From assembly GCF_009764265.1 (NCBI RefSeq), contig NZ_RWIR01000070.1, positions 18,562-82,561 of the forward strand: a DNA stretch of 64,000 nt, written 5' to 3'. How positions within the stretch are numbered: the first letter of the stretch is position 1; every line of letters starts with the position of its first letter. Below, in pieces: positions 1 to 9,684 of this stretch. This DNA comes from Pseudomonas sp. PB101 (lineage in GTDB: Bacteria; Pseudomonadota; Gammaproteobacteria; Pseudomonadales; Pseudomonadaceae). The translations under genes and the position numbers were made by a program. The notes beneath the pieces were generated by a model. It did not search any database, had not been told where the DNA came from, and worked only from the letters and a program-made list of their open reading frames with translations.

Positions 1-288
1 CGGTGCCTGAATGAACGTGGCGCTCTGCCCGGCTTCGGCAAAGCGCTGGCGGGCGCCTTCGAGCATCGGTTCGGCCGGCTCGGCGAGGGTCACCTGATGG
101 CCACGCTGGGCCAGCCACAGCGACATATGGCCAAGGCCGGCACCGATGTCCAGCACGCGCAACGGACGGTCGGGCAAGGTTTCGGCCAGATCGGCCTGCA
201 ACACTGCGAGACGGATCGCGCCTTTGGCACCGCCGTAGATTTTTTCGGCGAAACGGGTCGCCAGTTGATCGAAATGACGGTCGCTCAT
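1..288 (-). CDS. cmoM: tRNA 5-carboxymethoxyuridine methyltransferase CmoM, N-terminal part (cut by window edge)
   Basis: The first 96 residues of a class I SAM-dependent methyltransferase are present; the rest lies beyond base 1. The start MSDRHFDQLATRFAEKIYGG and the glycine-rich SAM loop VLDIGAGLGHMS (about residues 44-55) followed by the acidic LAEP strand match the CmoM/SmtA family, which methylates 5-carboxymethoxyuridine in tRNA wobble positions. The ATG overlaps the stop of the MazG-like gene by one base (TGATG), so the two are probably translated together. The family is clear; the exact substrate is inferred from similarity. Confidence 0.8.
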   Translation of the reverse strand, partial: MSDRHFDQLATRFAEKIYGGAKGAIRLAVLQADLAETLPDRPLRVLDIGAGLGHMSLWLAQRGHQVTLAEPAEPMLEGARQRFAEAGQSATFIQAP

Positions 289-590
289 CAGCTGAACCTC
301 CGTTCGCTGTCCGCCAGTTTGCTGCGCACCACGGCGTCCATGTCCAGGCCCAGTTCACTGCACAACAGCAACAGATAAAGGACGATGTCACCGACTTCCT
401 GTCCGGCGTGGGCGAGTTTGTCGGCCGGTAGCTGGCGCGACTGGTCTTCGCTCAGCCACTGGAAAATCTCCACCAGCTCGGACATTTCCACGCTCGCGGC
501 CATGGCCAGGTTTTTCGGGCTGTGAAATTGCCGCCAGTCATTGCGGTCACGGATGGCGTGCAGGCGTTCGGTCAGTTCAACAAGGTTCAT
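288..590 (-). CDS. MazG-like nucleotide pyrophosphohydrolase
   Basis: A 100-residue all-alpha NTP pyrophosphohydrolase of the MazG-like/RS21-C6 family, thought to hydrolyse non-canonical or excess (d)NTPs to monophosphates. It begins MNLVELTERLHAIRDRNDW, and the metal-binding acidic helices are visible as EMSELVEIFQWL (ExxE type) and later EVGDIVLYLLLL (ExxD type). The ATG at 590 was chosen because a good GGAGAG ribosome site lies just upstream; the frame stays open to 707 without such a site. It is translationally coupled to the downstream methyltransferase gene. Confidence 0.85.
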   Translation of the reverse strand: MNLVELTERLHAIRDRNDWRQFHSPKNLAMAASVEMSELVEIFQWLSEDQSRQLPADKLAHAGQEVGDIVLYLLLLCSELGLDMDAVVRSKLADSERRFS

Positions 591-650
591 CGGGCTCTCC
601 TGAAGGCGTATAGCTTCGGGGGGATCACAGATGAAGGCAAGGGGCAGCGA

Positions 651-695
651 AAGCAGGCTCCCACAGGTACAGTGCAAGGCTCTATGCTTGTGGGA
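651..695. repeat. Degenerate REP-like remnant
   Basis: Contains the rightward piece GGCTCCCACAGG and the leftward piece CTTGTGGGA, the outer ends of the REP unit found elsewhere in this window, but the hairpin core is lost. It sits between the MazG-like gene and the small membrane protein gene. Confidence 0.35.
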
Positions 696-754
696 ACTCG
701 GCAGCATGATCGACAGCCCAAGACTCGATTCTCTTAAATCAGGACACCCACTTC

Positions 755-1048
755 ATGCAGGTAGAAGGTTTTTTCGAATGGCTCGGCCAGGTACTCGGCT
801 CGGTCATCCGCTTCATCGTTGACGGCCTCGGTGGGCTGTTCAGTCTGTTGAGCAACGCCAGCAGCAATTTTGTCGAGGGCCTGTCCAGGGCACTGGGCAT
901 GGACACCTCGGTCGTCAGCATCGTGACCCTGATCCTCGGGCTGATCCTGCTGTGGTCGGCGATCCGCGCCTTTCTCAATGCATCGTTCATCATGGGGATC
1001 ATCTGGTTGATGCTGGGGCTTTGGTTGCTCAGCTGGATCATTCACTGA
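755..1048 (+). CDS. Small conserved membrane protein of unknown function
   Basis: 97 residues. The N-terminal 40 look amphipathic (FFEWLGQVLGSVIRFIVDGL). They are followed by two hydrophobic segments, about residues 50-66 (VVSIVTLILGLILLWSAI) and 77-95 (MGIIWLMLGLWLLSWII), so it is probably an inner-membrane hairpin. Codon choice matches the neighbours and the gene fills its interval, which argues that it is real. I do not recognise a named family. The ribosome site (AGGACA, about 10 bases upstream) is modest. A single REP follows directly. Confidence 0.7.
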   Translation: MQVEGFFEWLGQVLGSVIRFIVDGLGGLFSLLSNASSNFVEGLSRALGMDTSVVSIVTLILGLILLWSAIRAFLNASFIMGIIWLMLGLWLLSWIIH

Positions 1049-1061
1049 CACCAGCAATTCC

Positions 1062-1088
1062 TGTGGGAGCCGGCTTGCCGGCTCCTAC
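1062..1088 (+). repeat. Single REP element (GCCGGC type)
   Basis: TGTGGGAGCCGGCTTGCCGG followed by CTCCTAC. GAGCCGGC/GCCGGCTC forms the hairpin. It lies between the small membrane protein and MATE genes. Confidence 0.85.
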
Positions 1089-1148
1089 ATTGGAGCGCGG
1101 CATATCCGCAATGTGCCGCTACAATGCCCGCTCCCCCAAGGAGCCCGC

Positions 1149-2498
1149 ATGTCCAACCTGACCGCCGACTGGCGCGACCGCCCTACCCATCGCCGGGTCT
1201 GGGCACTCGCCGCGCCGATGATTCTTTCGAACATTTCCGTACCACTGGTGGCACTGGTCGACAGCACCGTCATCGGCCACCTGCCCCACGCCCATCAACT
1301 CGGCGCCGTTGCGGTCGGGGCCAGCCTGTATACCTTCCTTGCCTGGGCCATGGGCTTTCTGCGCATGGGCTCCACCGGGTTCGCCGCCCAGGCGGCCGGG
1401 CGCGGGGATGGCGCGGCCTTGCGGCAGGTTCTGTTGCAAGGCCTGTTGCTCGCCTTCGGCCTGGCCGTGGTGTTGGGGGCGGTGGGCGTGCCGTTGAGCG
1501 GGGTGGCGCTGCACTTCATGCAACCCTCGGCGGAGCTCGGTCAGTTGACCCGCGAGTTCTTCCATATCCGCCTGTTTGGCCTGCCCGCCGCGCTGGCCAG
1601 TTATGCACTGGTCGGCTGGTTCCTCGGCACCCAGAATGCCCGGGCGCCGCTGGCGATTCTGCTGAGCACCAACCTGGTCAACATTGCCCTCAACCTGTGG
1701 TTCGTCCTCGGCCTGGAATGGGGCGTGGCGGGGGCTGCCCGGGCCTCGGTGATTGCCGAATGGACCGGTGCGCTGATCGGTTTGCTGATGACCCGCAAAG
1801 CCCTGCGCGCCTACCCCGGGCATATCGCCTGGGCGGCATTGGCGCTGTGGCAGAGTTGGCGACCATTGCTGGCGGTCAACCGCGACATTTTCATCCGCAG
1901 CCTGGCGCTGCAATCGGTGTTTTTCCTGATCACGGTGCAAGGCGCACGGCTGGGCGATGCCACGGTCGCGGCCAATGCCCTGTTGCTCAATGGTTTGCTG
2001 CTGACCGCCCACGCCCTCGATGGCCTGGCCCACGCCGTCGAAGCGCTGTGCGGGCATGCCCTCGGCGCCCGCGACCGCGATGCGCTGCGCCGTTCATTGG
2101 TGGTGGCGGGTGGCTGGTCGTTGCTGGCGAGCCTGGGCTTTGCCGTGCTGTTCCTGTTCGCCGGGCATCTGTTCATCGAGATGCAGACCGACATTCAAAG
2201 TGTGCGCGACACCGCGTTCATCTACCTGCCCTACCTCGCCGTACTGCCGCTGATTGCCGTCTGGAGTTACCTGCTCGACGGCCTGTTCATCGGCGCCACC
2301 CGCGCCAGGGAAATGCGCAACGGCATGCTGCTGACCGTGGCGCTGGTGCTGCCTTTCGGCTGGGCATTGCAAGGCCTGGGCAACCATGGCCTGTGGACAA
2401 CCTTTCTGTTGTTCATGCTGCTACGCAGTCTGACCCTCGGCGTGATCGCCTGGCGCCTGCGCCGTAACGATGGCTGGTTTGCCGGCAGCACTCACTGA
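1149..2498 (+). CDS. MATE-family efflux transporter, DinF type
   Basis: A 449-residue multidrug and toxin extrusion transporter that exports organic cations or other small molecules across the inner membrane using the Na+ or H+ gradient. It starts MSNLTADWRDRPTHRRVWALAAPMILSNISVPL, the typical MATE first helix, followed by about 12 hydrophobic helices with the repeated MATE pattern (HQLGAVAVGASLYTFLAW near the N-terminus, AANALLLNGLLLTAHALDG in the second half). An earlier in-frame start exists at 1113, but 1149 has an AAGGAG site 6-7 bases upstream. A TACAAT hexamer at 1120-1125 could be the -10 box. The substrate cannot be told from sequence. Confidence 0.88.
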   Translation: MSNLTADWRDRPTHRRVWALAAPMILSNISVPLVALVDSTVIGHLPHAHQLGAVAVGASLYTFLAWAMGFLRMGSTGFAAQAAGRGDGAALRQVLLQGLLLAFGLAVVLGAVGVPLSGVALHFMQPSAELGQLTREFFHIRLFGLPAALASYALVGWFLGTQNARAPLAILLSTNLVNIALNLWFVLGLEWGVAGAARASVIAEWTGALIGLLMTRKALRAYPGHIAWAALALWQSWRPLLAVNRDIFIRSLALQSVFFLITVQGARLGDATVAANALLLNGLLLTAHALDGLAHAVEALCGHALGARDRDALRRSLVVAGGWSLLASLGFAVLFLFAGHLFIEMQTDIQSVRDTAFIYLPYLAVLPLIAVWSYLLDGLFIGATRAREMRNGMLLTVALVLPFGWALQGLGNHGLWTTFLLFMLLRSLTLGVIAWRLRRNDGWFAGSTH

Positions 2499-2509
2499 TC
2501 GGATCGACC

Positions 2510-3310
2510 TCATGACCAGGGTCGGTTGTTTTGCCACAGGTGACGCAAATTCTCGAGGCGTTCCTGTTGAGTCCTGCCCGGCAATGGCTGCATGGGCACG
2601 GCATCGGGGTACTGCAAGCGCAACCATATCCAGCCATCTAGCACCGGCCGTTCGCTGAACCCCAACGCCAGTCCTTCCTGCACATGGGCCCACAGGCGGG
2701 AGAAATCGGCACCGGTGGATCGGTTCCAGCGCCAGGCATGCTGTTCGAGCAGACAGGTTTGCAGTTTTTCCCGTTGCCCGGCGCTGAGGCTCTCCTCGAC
2801 CGCCAGCGGCCTGACCGCCAGCCGAGGGTTGGACAAGCGTTGCCAGCCCTCGCTTCCCGTTGCGCGATCCGCCCAACTGCCGCCGAACCAGCGCAACTGA
2901 TGGATAGGCCCCAGCCAGCGACTCAGTTCAGCGGCATCGCAAGCATCGAAAAAATAGCTCGCCGTGATCGGGTTGTAGTAGCTCAAAAGGGCCCGGTGCA
3001 GACCCAGCGTGACCGTGAGCATGCGCCGCAAATGCGCCAGCAACGACGCAACGCCGACCTCGCCGACCATCAGCAATCCGGGCCAGCGTTGTCCGTCGAC
3101 GCGGCATAAATCGAGCAGTGCCGGGCAAGTGCGCAGGTCGACCAGGAGCGGTCCCTGCTCATGCAGCGCATGCCACTCCGTACCCTCGAACAATCCGGTG
3201 CAACGGGCCTGGGTAAACATCTGCCGAAATGCGACACCCGCCTGCGGCGTGCCCGGCACATCCAGCAACAGCCACTGCGGGGGTGCCTCGGGCGTGCGTG
3301 TGACGATCAT
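2510..3310 (-). CDS. DUF4123 protein, putative type VI secretion adaptor (Tap/TEC-like)
   Basis: 266 residues. DUF4123 proteins are chaperones that load effectors onto VgrG spikes. Features seen are an N-terminal WLLLDVPGTPQAG strand-turn, the central LRRMLTVTLGLHRALLSYYNP block with SYFFDA, and the C-terminal extension that usually contacts cargo. The ATG at 3310 overlaps the vgrG stop by four bases (ATGA), the arrangement expected for a VgrG-adaptor pair. No cargo effector follows: the next gene is the convergent MATE gene, whose stop is only 11 bases away. The family is confident; function in secretion is inferred from family and position. Confidence 0.78.
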   Translation of the reverse strand: MIVTRTPEAPPQWLLLDVPGTPQAGVAFRQMFTQARCTGLFEGTEWHALHEQGPLLVDLRTCPALLDLCRVDGQRWPGLLMVGEVGVASLLAHLRRMLTVTLGLHRALLSYYNPITASYFFDACDAAELSRWLGPIHQLRWFGGSWADRATGSEGWQRLSNPRLAVRPLAVEESLSAGQREKLQTCLLEQHAWRWNRSTGADFSRLWAHVQEGLALGFSERPVLDGWIWLRLQYPDAVPMQPLPGRTQQERLENLRHLWQNNRPWS

Positions 3311-4617
3311 GCTCCAGCGCTCTGGCCGAGCTGCGTCGCCAGACGACAGGTGCACAACGCCTGTGCGCAATGGTTGAAGCTGCCGCCGCCGGGCAACAGG
3401 CACAACATCAGCAATGGCTCTGCCGAGCGCAACCATTGCTCGAGGCCTTCATCATGGCTGCACAAATCCGTGGGTGCATCGGTATCCGTCACCTCGATCG
3501 TTGCTGGCGCATGCAGCACCCCGGTTATCTGCGGCCGGTCGGGGTCGCCTTCGACAAAACTCACGACCAGCTCGGTTCCTGCAAGCAATGGCGAGAACGT
3601 CTCGGCCTGCAACGGCCCGGCCAATGGCAACCAACAGTGGCTGGGTGCCGCCCCTTCGCCCTGATAAAGCCAGTCGAACTGCACGGGTACCGGTCGTGTC
3701 GGGTCGGGGCCTGGTTCCGCGACTTCGACCACCCACGCCCGTTGCAGGCTGTGCATCTGTGGCTTGACCGTCGCACGGGGCGGCTCGAAAGTTGCCGGCC
3801 ATTGCAGGGCACGGGCCTGATTGTGGTACGTATCCTGGCTGCCCCAATGCTCAACGCGGGTCAACAGCCAGAGGCGATTGCAATCGCTCACCGGATGCCC
3901 GGACAACGGCATCAGCCGGCCGCTGCGCAATGACCCAAGGTCTGTCCGGCAATCGGCACACTGCGCCGCTGTCACAGCACTGCGCTGTCGTTCGAACTGC
4001 CGTACCGCCGGCCGACCGCCCTCGCTGCGGAAAACTGCCGGTTCGCCGGCTGGAAAGCGCTGCTGATCATCCCCAAACACCACACAGTGCCCGCGGGCCC
4101 GGTGTTCGAAGTAGTAGTGAAGGCGTTCCTGGGCGCACAGTCGCTGGAGAAATTGCAGGTCTGACTCTCGATATTGCGTGCAGAAATCCTGGGGCGGGTA
4201 GTCACCGCTCAGCTCCAGGCGTCGATCCTTGCCGACAATGCCGTGCTCCTTGAGCACCTGGTCGATAATTTGCGGCACTGAACGGGCGCTGAAGATTCGC
4301 TGGCTGAAGCGCTGGTCCAGGCACGCCAGTCTTGGCCCCAGGCGCACCTGGCAGAGTCGGGGTCCCGAGGCATGATCACGCTGGACGAGTTCCTGCAATT
4401 GTCCATGCACCGAGCTTGCGGCTGGCCCGAAATGCAATGAGGCCGGGCGGTACAACAAGCTGGCAAGGTCAAGCACCGGGTCATCGATCAGCAGTTCCAG
4501 ATCGAACACGAAGGGCTCGCTGATGGCTTCTCTACCGGTAAAGGCCAGGACCTCGAAGGAGTCGGGCAAACCTGCAACATCCAGACGAAATGACGGTTCG
4601 CTGACTGGATTGAACAT
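3307..4617 (-). CDS. Short VgrG-like type VI secretion spike protein
   Basis: 436 residues, against 600 or more for standard VgrG. The gp27-like part covers about residues 8-250 (YRESDLQFLQRLCAQERLHYYFEH is the characteristic VgrG stretch, near 147-170). The gp5-like OB fold follows (PVPVQFDWLYQGEG, then ELVVSFVEGDPDRPQITGVL, about 315-390). The repetitive beta-helix needle that should come next is absent; about 60 residues rich in Cys and Leu end the protein. Upstream of the ATG is a GGAG site (CTCC on the plus strand at 4631-4634). No tss core gene, Hcp or PAAR is in the window, so it must use a system encoded elsewhere or be a relic. Confidence 0.8.
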   Translation of the reverse strand: MFNPVSEPSFRLDVAGLPDSFEVLAFTGREAISEPFVFDLELLIDDPVLDLASLLYRPASLHFGPAASSVHGQLQELVQRDHASGPRLCQVRLGPRLACLDQRFSQRIFSARSVPQIIDQVLKEHGIVGKDRRLELSGDYPPQDFCTQYRESDLQFLQRLCAQERLHYYFEHRARGHCVVFGDDQQRFPAGEPAVFRSEGGRPAVRQFERQRSAVTAAQCADCRTDLGSLRSGRLMPLSGHPVSDCNRLWLLTRVEHWGSQDTYHNQARALQWPATFEPPRATVKPQMHSLQRAWVVEVAEPGPDPTRPVPVQFDWLYQGEGAAPSHCWLPLAGPLQAETFSPLLAGTELVVSFVEGDPDRPQITGVLHAPATIEVTDTDAPTDLCSHDEGLEQWLRSAEPLLMLCLLPGGGSFNHCAQALCTCRLATQLGQSAGA

Positions 4618-4783
4618 CGGCGTTTCTCTACAGGAGGGGCGGCCGGGGATTCTCGCCGAGAGACATGACCGAGTAGAGTGCCGAAAGACAAATTAGGAAA
4701 TGACCTACGCGAAAAGAAGACCAAATACTGTGGTTAGTCGAGAACGCGGGAAATTTCGCTTGGAGTAGGAGAATCGCCGCACC

Positions 4784-4830
4784 AGGTCATCTGAAAATTC
4801 CGCGGCAAACGGTAAATTTTCAGACAACCT
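4784..4830. repeat. Inverted repeat downstream of speA
   Basis: Arms AGGTCATCTGAAAATT (4784-4799) and AATTTTCAGACAACCT (4815-4830) pair over 10 continuous plus 4 outer bases, with two mismatches. It starts 20 bases past the speA stop and may act as its terminator, though no clear T-run follows. The rest of 4618-4849 shows no gene; it is A+T-rich and presumably holds the vgrG promoter. Confidence 0.5.
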
Positions 4831-4849
4831 GATGAGCGTGACGCTTACC

Positions 4850-6763
<1,914 letters not shown>

Positions 6764-6900
6764 CGAAGTCCCCTATAAAGAAGTCATAGTGCGTCGCCTG
6801 GGTTCAGGCCGGCGCAGTCTAAAGAATGAAAATGACGGTTCGTCAACGAGGCAATAGACCCCGTCGACCGCAACGAGTTTAGAAACCGGTCATGAACAGG

Positions 6901-6978
6901 CTCTGTGAAAACCATGTGGGCGACGCCAGGCCTGAATGCCATCAGGACCGGATCAAGCCGAGGGTGGTTTTCACAGAG
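6901..6978. repeat. 78-bp inverted repeat between sui1 and speA
   Basis: Perfect 14-base arms CTCTGTGAAAACCA (6901-6914) and TGGTTTTCACAGAG (6965-6978) enclose 50 bases that contain a small inner hairpin CCTGA-ATGCCA-TCAGG. It begins four bases beyond the sui1 stop on the minus strand and lies within the 219-base gap upstream of speA. It could be a terminator or attenuator, or a short non-autonomous element; it is unlike the REP family. Confidence 0.7.
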
Positions 6979-6982
6979 GCTG

Positions 6983-7354
6983 CTAGCCGCCGGACTTCTT
7001 CGCTTTGAAACCGGACTTGATCAGTTCTGCCAAGAGTAGCTCGACATGATCGCCCTGGATCTCGATGACACCGTCTTTCAGCGCCCCACCGGTACCGCAA
7101 CGTTTTTTCAACGTCGTGGCCAGTTCCCTGAGCGCGTCTTCAGCCAATGGCACGCCGGTGATGGTGGTCACCGTCTTGCCGCCACGGCCCTTGCTTTCAC
7201 GACGCACGCGCGCGATGCCGTCGCCAGCCGGGATAACGGTCTGTTTGCAGATGCAGGCGTCCACCGGTTTACTGCATTCCGGGCAATGACGACCTGCGTC
7301 GGTGGAAAATACCAGGCCGCCCAGGGCGGCGAAGGATGCGGCTTTTTTGGCCAC
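6983..7354 (-). CDS. yciH: SUI1/YciH-type translation initiation factor
   Basis: 123 residues, homologous to eukaryotic eIF1 and E. coli YciH, thought to influence start-codon fidelity on the 30S subunit. An N-terminal Cys4-type knuckle (CPECSKPVDACICK) is followed by the SUI1 fold with RRESKGRGGKTVTTITGV, LKKRCGTGGALKDGVIEIQGDH and the LIKSGFKAKKSGG tail. I chose the GTG at 7354 (VAKKAASFAALGGL) because AGAGGA lies six bases upstream; the frame extends a further 13 codons to 7393 without such a site. Confidence 0.9.
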   Translation of the reverse strand: MAKKAASFAALGGLVFSTDAGRHCPECSKPVDACICKQTVIPAGDGIARVRRESKGRGGKTVTTITGVPLAEDALRELATTLKKRCGTGGALKDGVIEIQGDHVELLLAELIKSGFKAKKSGG

Positions 7355-7468
7355 CGGCAATCCTCTTCGGAGGACAAAGACTGGTCGCAGCACTTGACAA
7401 GGCTATCGACCGCGAAGCCCCACTCAGGCAGGGGCAGCGCTACTGAAACGGTACAACATTCACTTCAC

Positions 7469-7569
7469 TGTAGGAGCGAGCTTGCTCGCGATGAGCTCAA
7501 AGGCGACGCGTTCATTCTGGATGCCCGCGTTATCGTTGACGTCCATCGCGAGCAAGCTCGCTCCTACAG
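7469..7569. repeat. REPIN (two inverted REP units, GCGAGC type)
   Basis: TGTAGGAGCGAGCTTGCTCG opens the element and its reverse complement closes it, with about 55 unrelated bases between. It occupies the gap between the Nudix gene terminator and sui1. Confidence 0.92.
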
Positions 7570-7616
7570 ATGAAGCAATACCGGTTCAGTTTGAAAAGGT
7601 CGCGCAGTGTAACGGC

Positions 7617-7647
7617 AAAAACGCTGATTGCTAAGAGCCAATCAGCG
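7617..7647 (-). terminator. Rho-independent terminator of the Nudix gene
   Basis: On the minus strand a perfect 9-bp stem (CGCTGATTG/CAATCAGCG, 7622-7630 with 7639-7647) with an 8-base loop is followed by a run of five T (7617-7621). It begins six bases after the Nudix stop codon. Confidence 0.8.
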
Positions 7648-7652
7648 CCAAT

Positions 7653-8210
7653 TTATAGCTGTTTTGCGACGTTGCCTTGTTGAGCCTTCAGATAGCGCTT
7701 CAACGCCGCCAGCGAGTCCGGGCAATAAGGCTTTTGCCCGATTTCCAGCATGACCTGATCGATGGGGATAAAGCGCGCTTCAAGCACCTCTTCCGGTTGC
7801 AGGATCAACGGGCCGTCCCACACCGCCGAGAACGCCGAGCACCACAGGCGATTGCCGGTGTCCTCGAAGAAAAAGTGGTCATGGGCGGTCAGTTCCACGC
7901 CGCTCACACCCAGCTCTTCCTCCAGCTCCCGGGCTGCCGATTCGGCATAGGTTTCAGTGGCGAGCACCATGCCGCCCGCCGCCACGTCCCAGTAGCCGGG
8001 ATAGATTGCCTTGCTCAGGGTGCGGCGATGCACGCACAACTCGCCAGCGGAATTGAACAACATGATGTAGGTGCCGCGCCCGATCAGCCCGCGCTCGCGC
8101 AAGTCGGAACGGACCAGGGCACCGAGCAGGTTGTCGTGCTCGTCGACCCAGGCGATCTGTTCGGCATCGGAAGCTGCGCGGTGCGCGGCTTCCCTGGTGT
8201 TATCGACCAT
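7653..8210 (-). CDS. Nudix hydrolase, YfcD-like
   Basis: 185 residues. The Nudix box is complete: G-x5-E-x7-REL-EE-x-GV in GMVLATETYAESAARELEEE followed by LGV (about residues 80-102). The N-terminal WVDEHDNLLGALVRSDLRERGLIGRGTYIMLF and HRRTLSKAIYPGYWDVAAGG match the YfcD branch, related to isopentenyl-diphosphate isomerases. It hydrolyses a nucleoside-diphosphate-linked compound of unknown identity. It lies 3 bases downstream of the DUF2333 gene and is almost certainly co-transcribed with it. Confidence 0.88.
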   Translation of the reverse strand: MVDNTREAAHRAASDAEQIAWVDEHDNLLGALVRSDLRERGLIGRGTYIMLFNSAGELCVHRRTLSKAIYPGYWDVAAGGMVLATETYAESAARELEEELGVSGVELTAHDHFFFEDTGNRLWCSAFSAVWDGPLILQPEEVLEARFIPIDQVMLEIGQKPYCPDSLAALKRYLKAQQGNVAKQL

Positions 8211-8213
8211 GAC

Positions 8214-9281
8214 TCAGCCCTGATTGAGCAGTTGACGCAAATCGATCACCGCCGCGTTGGCCCGGGAAATGTAGTTGGCCATGACCAGCGAGTGGTTGGC
8301 CAGCACGCCGAAGCCGCTGCCGTTGAGGATCATCGGGCTCCACACCGGCTCCTGCGACGCTTCCAGTTCACGAATGATCTGGCGCACGCTGACCGTGGCG
8401 TTCTTCTTGGCCAGCACGTCGGCGAAGTCGACTTCGATGGCGCGCAGCAAATGCGACAAGGCCCAGGCCTGGCCACGAGCTTCGTAGAACACGTTGTCGA
8501 TCTGCATCCACGGGGTCTCGACGATTTCCTCATCAACCTGCGGTGCCACACCCGGCGTCACCACCTCGGTCTTCAGCGCAGTGTTGAGCTTGACCCGGCC
8601 CACACTGGCCGACAGCCGTTGCGACAGCGAACCCAGACGGGTGCCGACATCCCCCAGCCAGTTGTTCAGGTTGTCGGCGCGGGCATAGAACAGCGCGCTT
8701 TTCTGGTTCGGATCGGACAGGCGCGCCTGATAGCGGCTCAGGGAATTGATGCCTTCCTGGTACTCGGACTCGCTGGATGGCAGCACCCAGCTTTTGTTGT
8801 CGAAGTTGAAACGCGGCTCGGCCTTGGCCAGGTCGGCGTCTTCGGCGGACTGCGACTGCGAACGGGCGAAGTCTTTACGCAATGCCCGGCTCAGGTCGCG
8901 GACCTGCACCAGCACGCCGTATTCCCAGCTCGGCATGTTGTCCATCCACAGGCCTGGCGGGAACCGGTCGTTGGAAATATAGCCGCCCGGCTTGGTCAGC
9001 AAAGTGCCGGCGACAGTCTTGAGGGTTTCCACCGTGGTGTAGCCGACGACCATCTGCCTGCCTTCTTTCTCGGCCGCCAGTTGTGCGGTTTGCTGGACCG
9101 GGAACAGCGCCGGCTCCTGGCTCCAGTACCAGCCCAGGACACTCGCCACCAACAGGTAGATGCCCAGCAGAGTGGCCAGCGCCCGGCTGAACAGCAGGCC
9201 GCCCAAATAACTGCGGGTCTCCGACTTGGGTTCAGCGGCACGTTCAGGCGCACTGCCTGTGCGGTTCTTCCAGTCCAGCAT
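8214..9281 (-). CDS. DUF2333 family inner-membrane protein
   Basis: 355 residues. A cytoplasmic N-terminus of about 35 residues precedes one membrane helix (LATLLGIYLLVASVLGWYW, about 35-54) and a large periplasmic domain. Family signatures are PVQQTAQLAAE, LTKPGGYISNDRFPPGLWMDNMPSWEYGVL and the C-terminal LEASQEPVWSPMILNGSGFGVLANHSLVMANYISRANAAVIDLR. The function of the family is unknown. It leads a two-gene unit with the Nudix hydrolase. Confidence 0.85.
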   Translation of the reverse strand: MLDWKNRTGSAPERAAEPKSETRSYLGGLLFSRALATLLGIYLLVASVLGWYWSQEPALFPVQQTAQLAAEKEGRQMVVGYTTVETLKTVAGTLLTKPGGYISNDRFPPGLWMDNMPSWEYGVLVQVRDLSRALRKDFARSQSQSAEDADLAKAEPRFNFDNKSWVLPSSESEYQEGINSLSRYQARLSDPNQKSALFYARADNLNNWLGDVGTRLGSLSQRLSASVGRVKLNTALKTEVVTPGVAPQVDEEIVETPWMQIDNVFYEARGQAWALSHLLRAIEVDFADVLAKKNATVSVRQIIRELEASQEPVWSPMILNGSGFGVLANHSLVMANYISRANAAVIDLRQLLNQG

Positions 9282-9393
9282 GGCGATTTCCTTTCAAGCT
9301 TTTGGGTTCAACGGTTCGACAACAACCATACAACAACGTGCCTTGGCCCGGCACCCGCCATTGCACCAATGTGGAAAATTACCGGGCTGGCGT

Positions 9394-9410
9394 CTAAGGG
9401 AATCCCTTAG
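9394..9410. promoter_or_regulatory. 17-bp palindrome in the DUF2333-gcbA intergenic region
   Basis: CTAAGGGA-A-TCCCTTAG is a perfect palindrome around a central base, in the 403-base divergent region 9282-9684, about 113 bases upstream of the DUF2333 start. It could be an operator or a small hairpin; no T-run follows. I saw no gene and no convincing -35/-10 pair in the rest of this stretch. Confidence 0.4.
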
Positions 9411-9684
9411 CCCCCGAGACCCGGAAAGCCGGACTGATCAACACTGGCCAGCCCTGCGATGTCAGCCACGCTCCAACTGCCAACCCAAGTCGGTCAAGTG
9501 CCTTGATTAAAGCACTTCGCCCCCGCACACCGCGACTTTCAAGGCCAGAACAAGACCGACCGGTCACAAACTGAATGAGCTCGCATTACAGATTATTGAC
9601 GTACAGCACTCATGTTACCGAAAAGTGGTGCTAGCATAGAGCCACCAGTCGACCTCAGTGTGCACCCTAACTAGTAGTCAGGAT

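Noticed and set aside
7469..7569. CRISPR-like repeats
   Set aside because: The repeats are inverted pairs scattered at intergenic sites, not direct repeats with regular spacers; they are REPINs.
9596..9637. Sigma-70 promoter of gcbA (TTGACG with TAGCAT)
   Set aside because: The two hexamers are 30 bases apart, too far for a promoter; no alternative pair has acceptable spacing.
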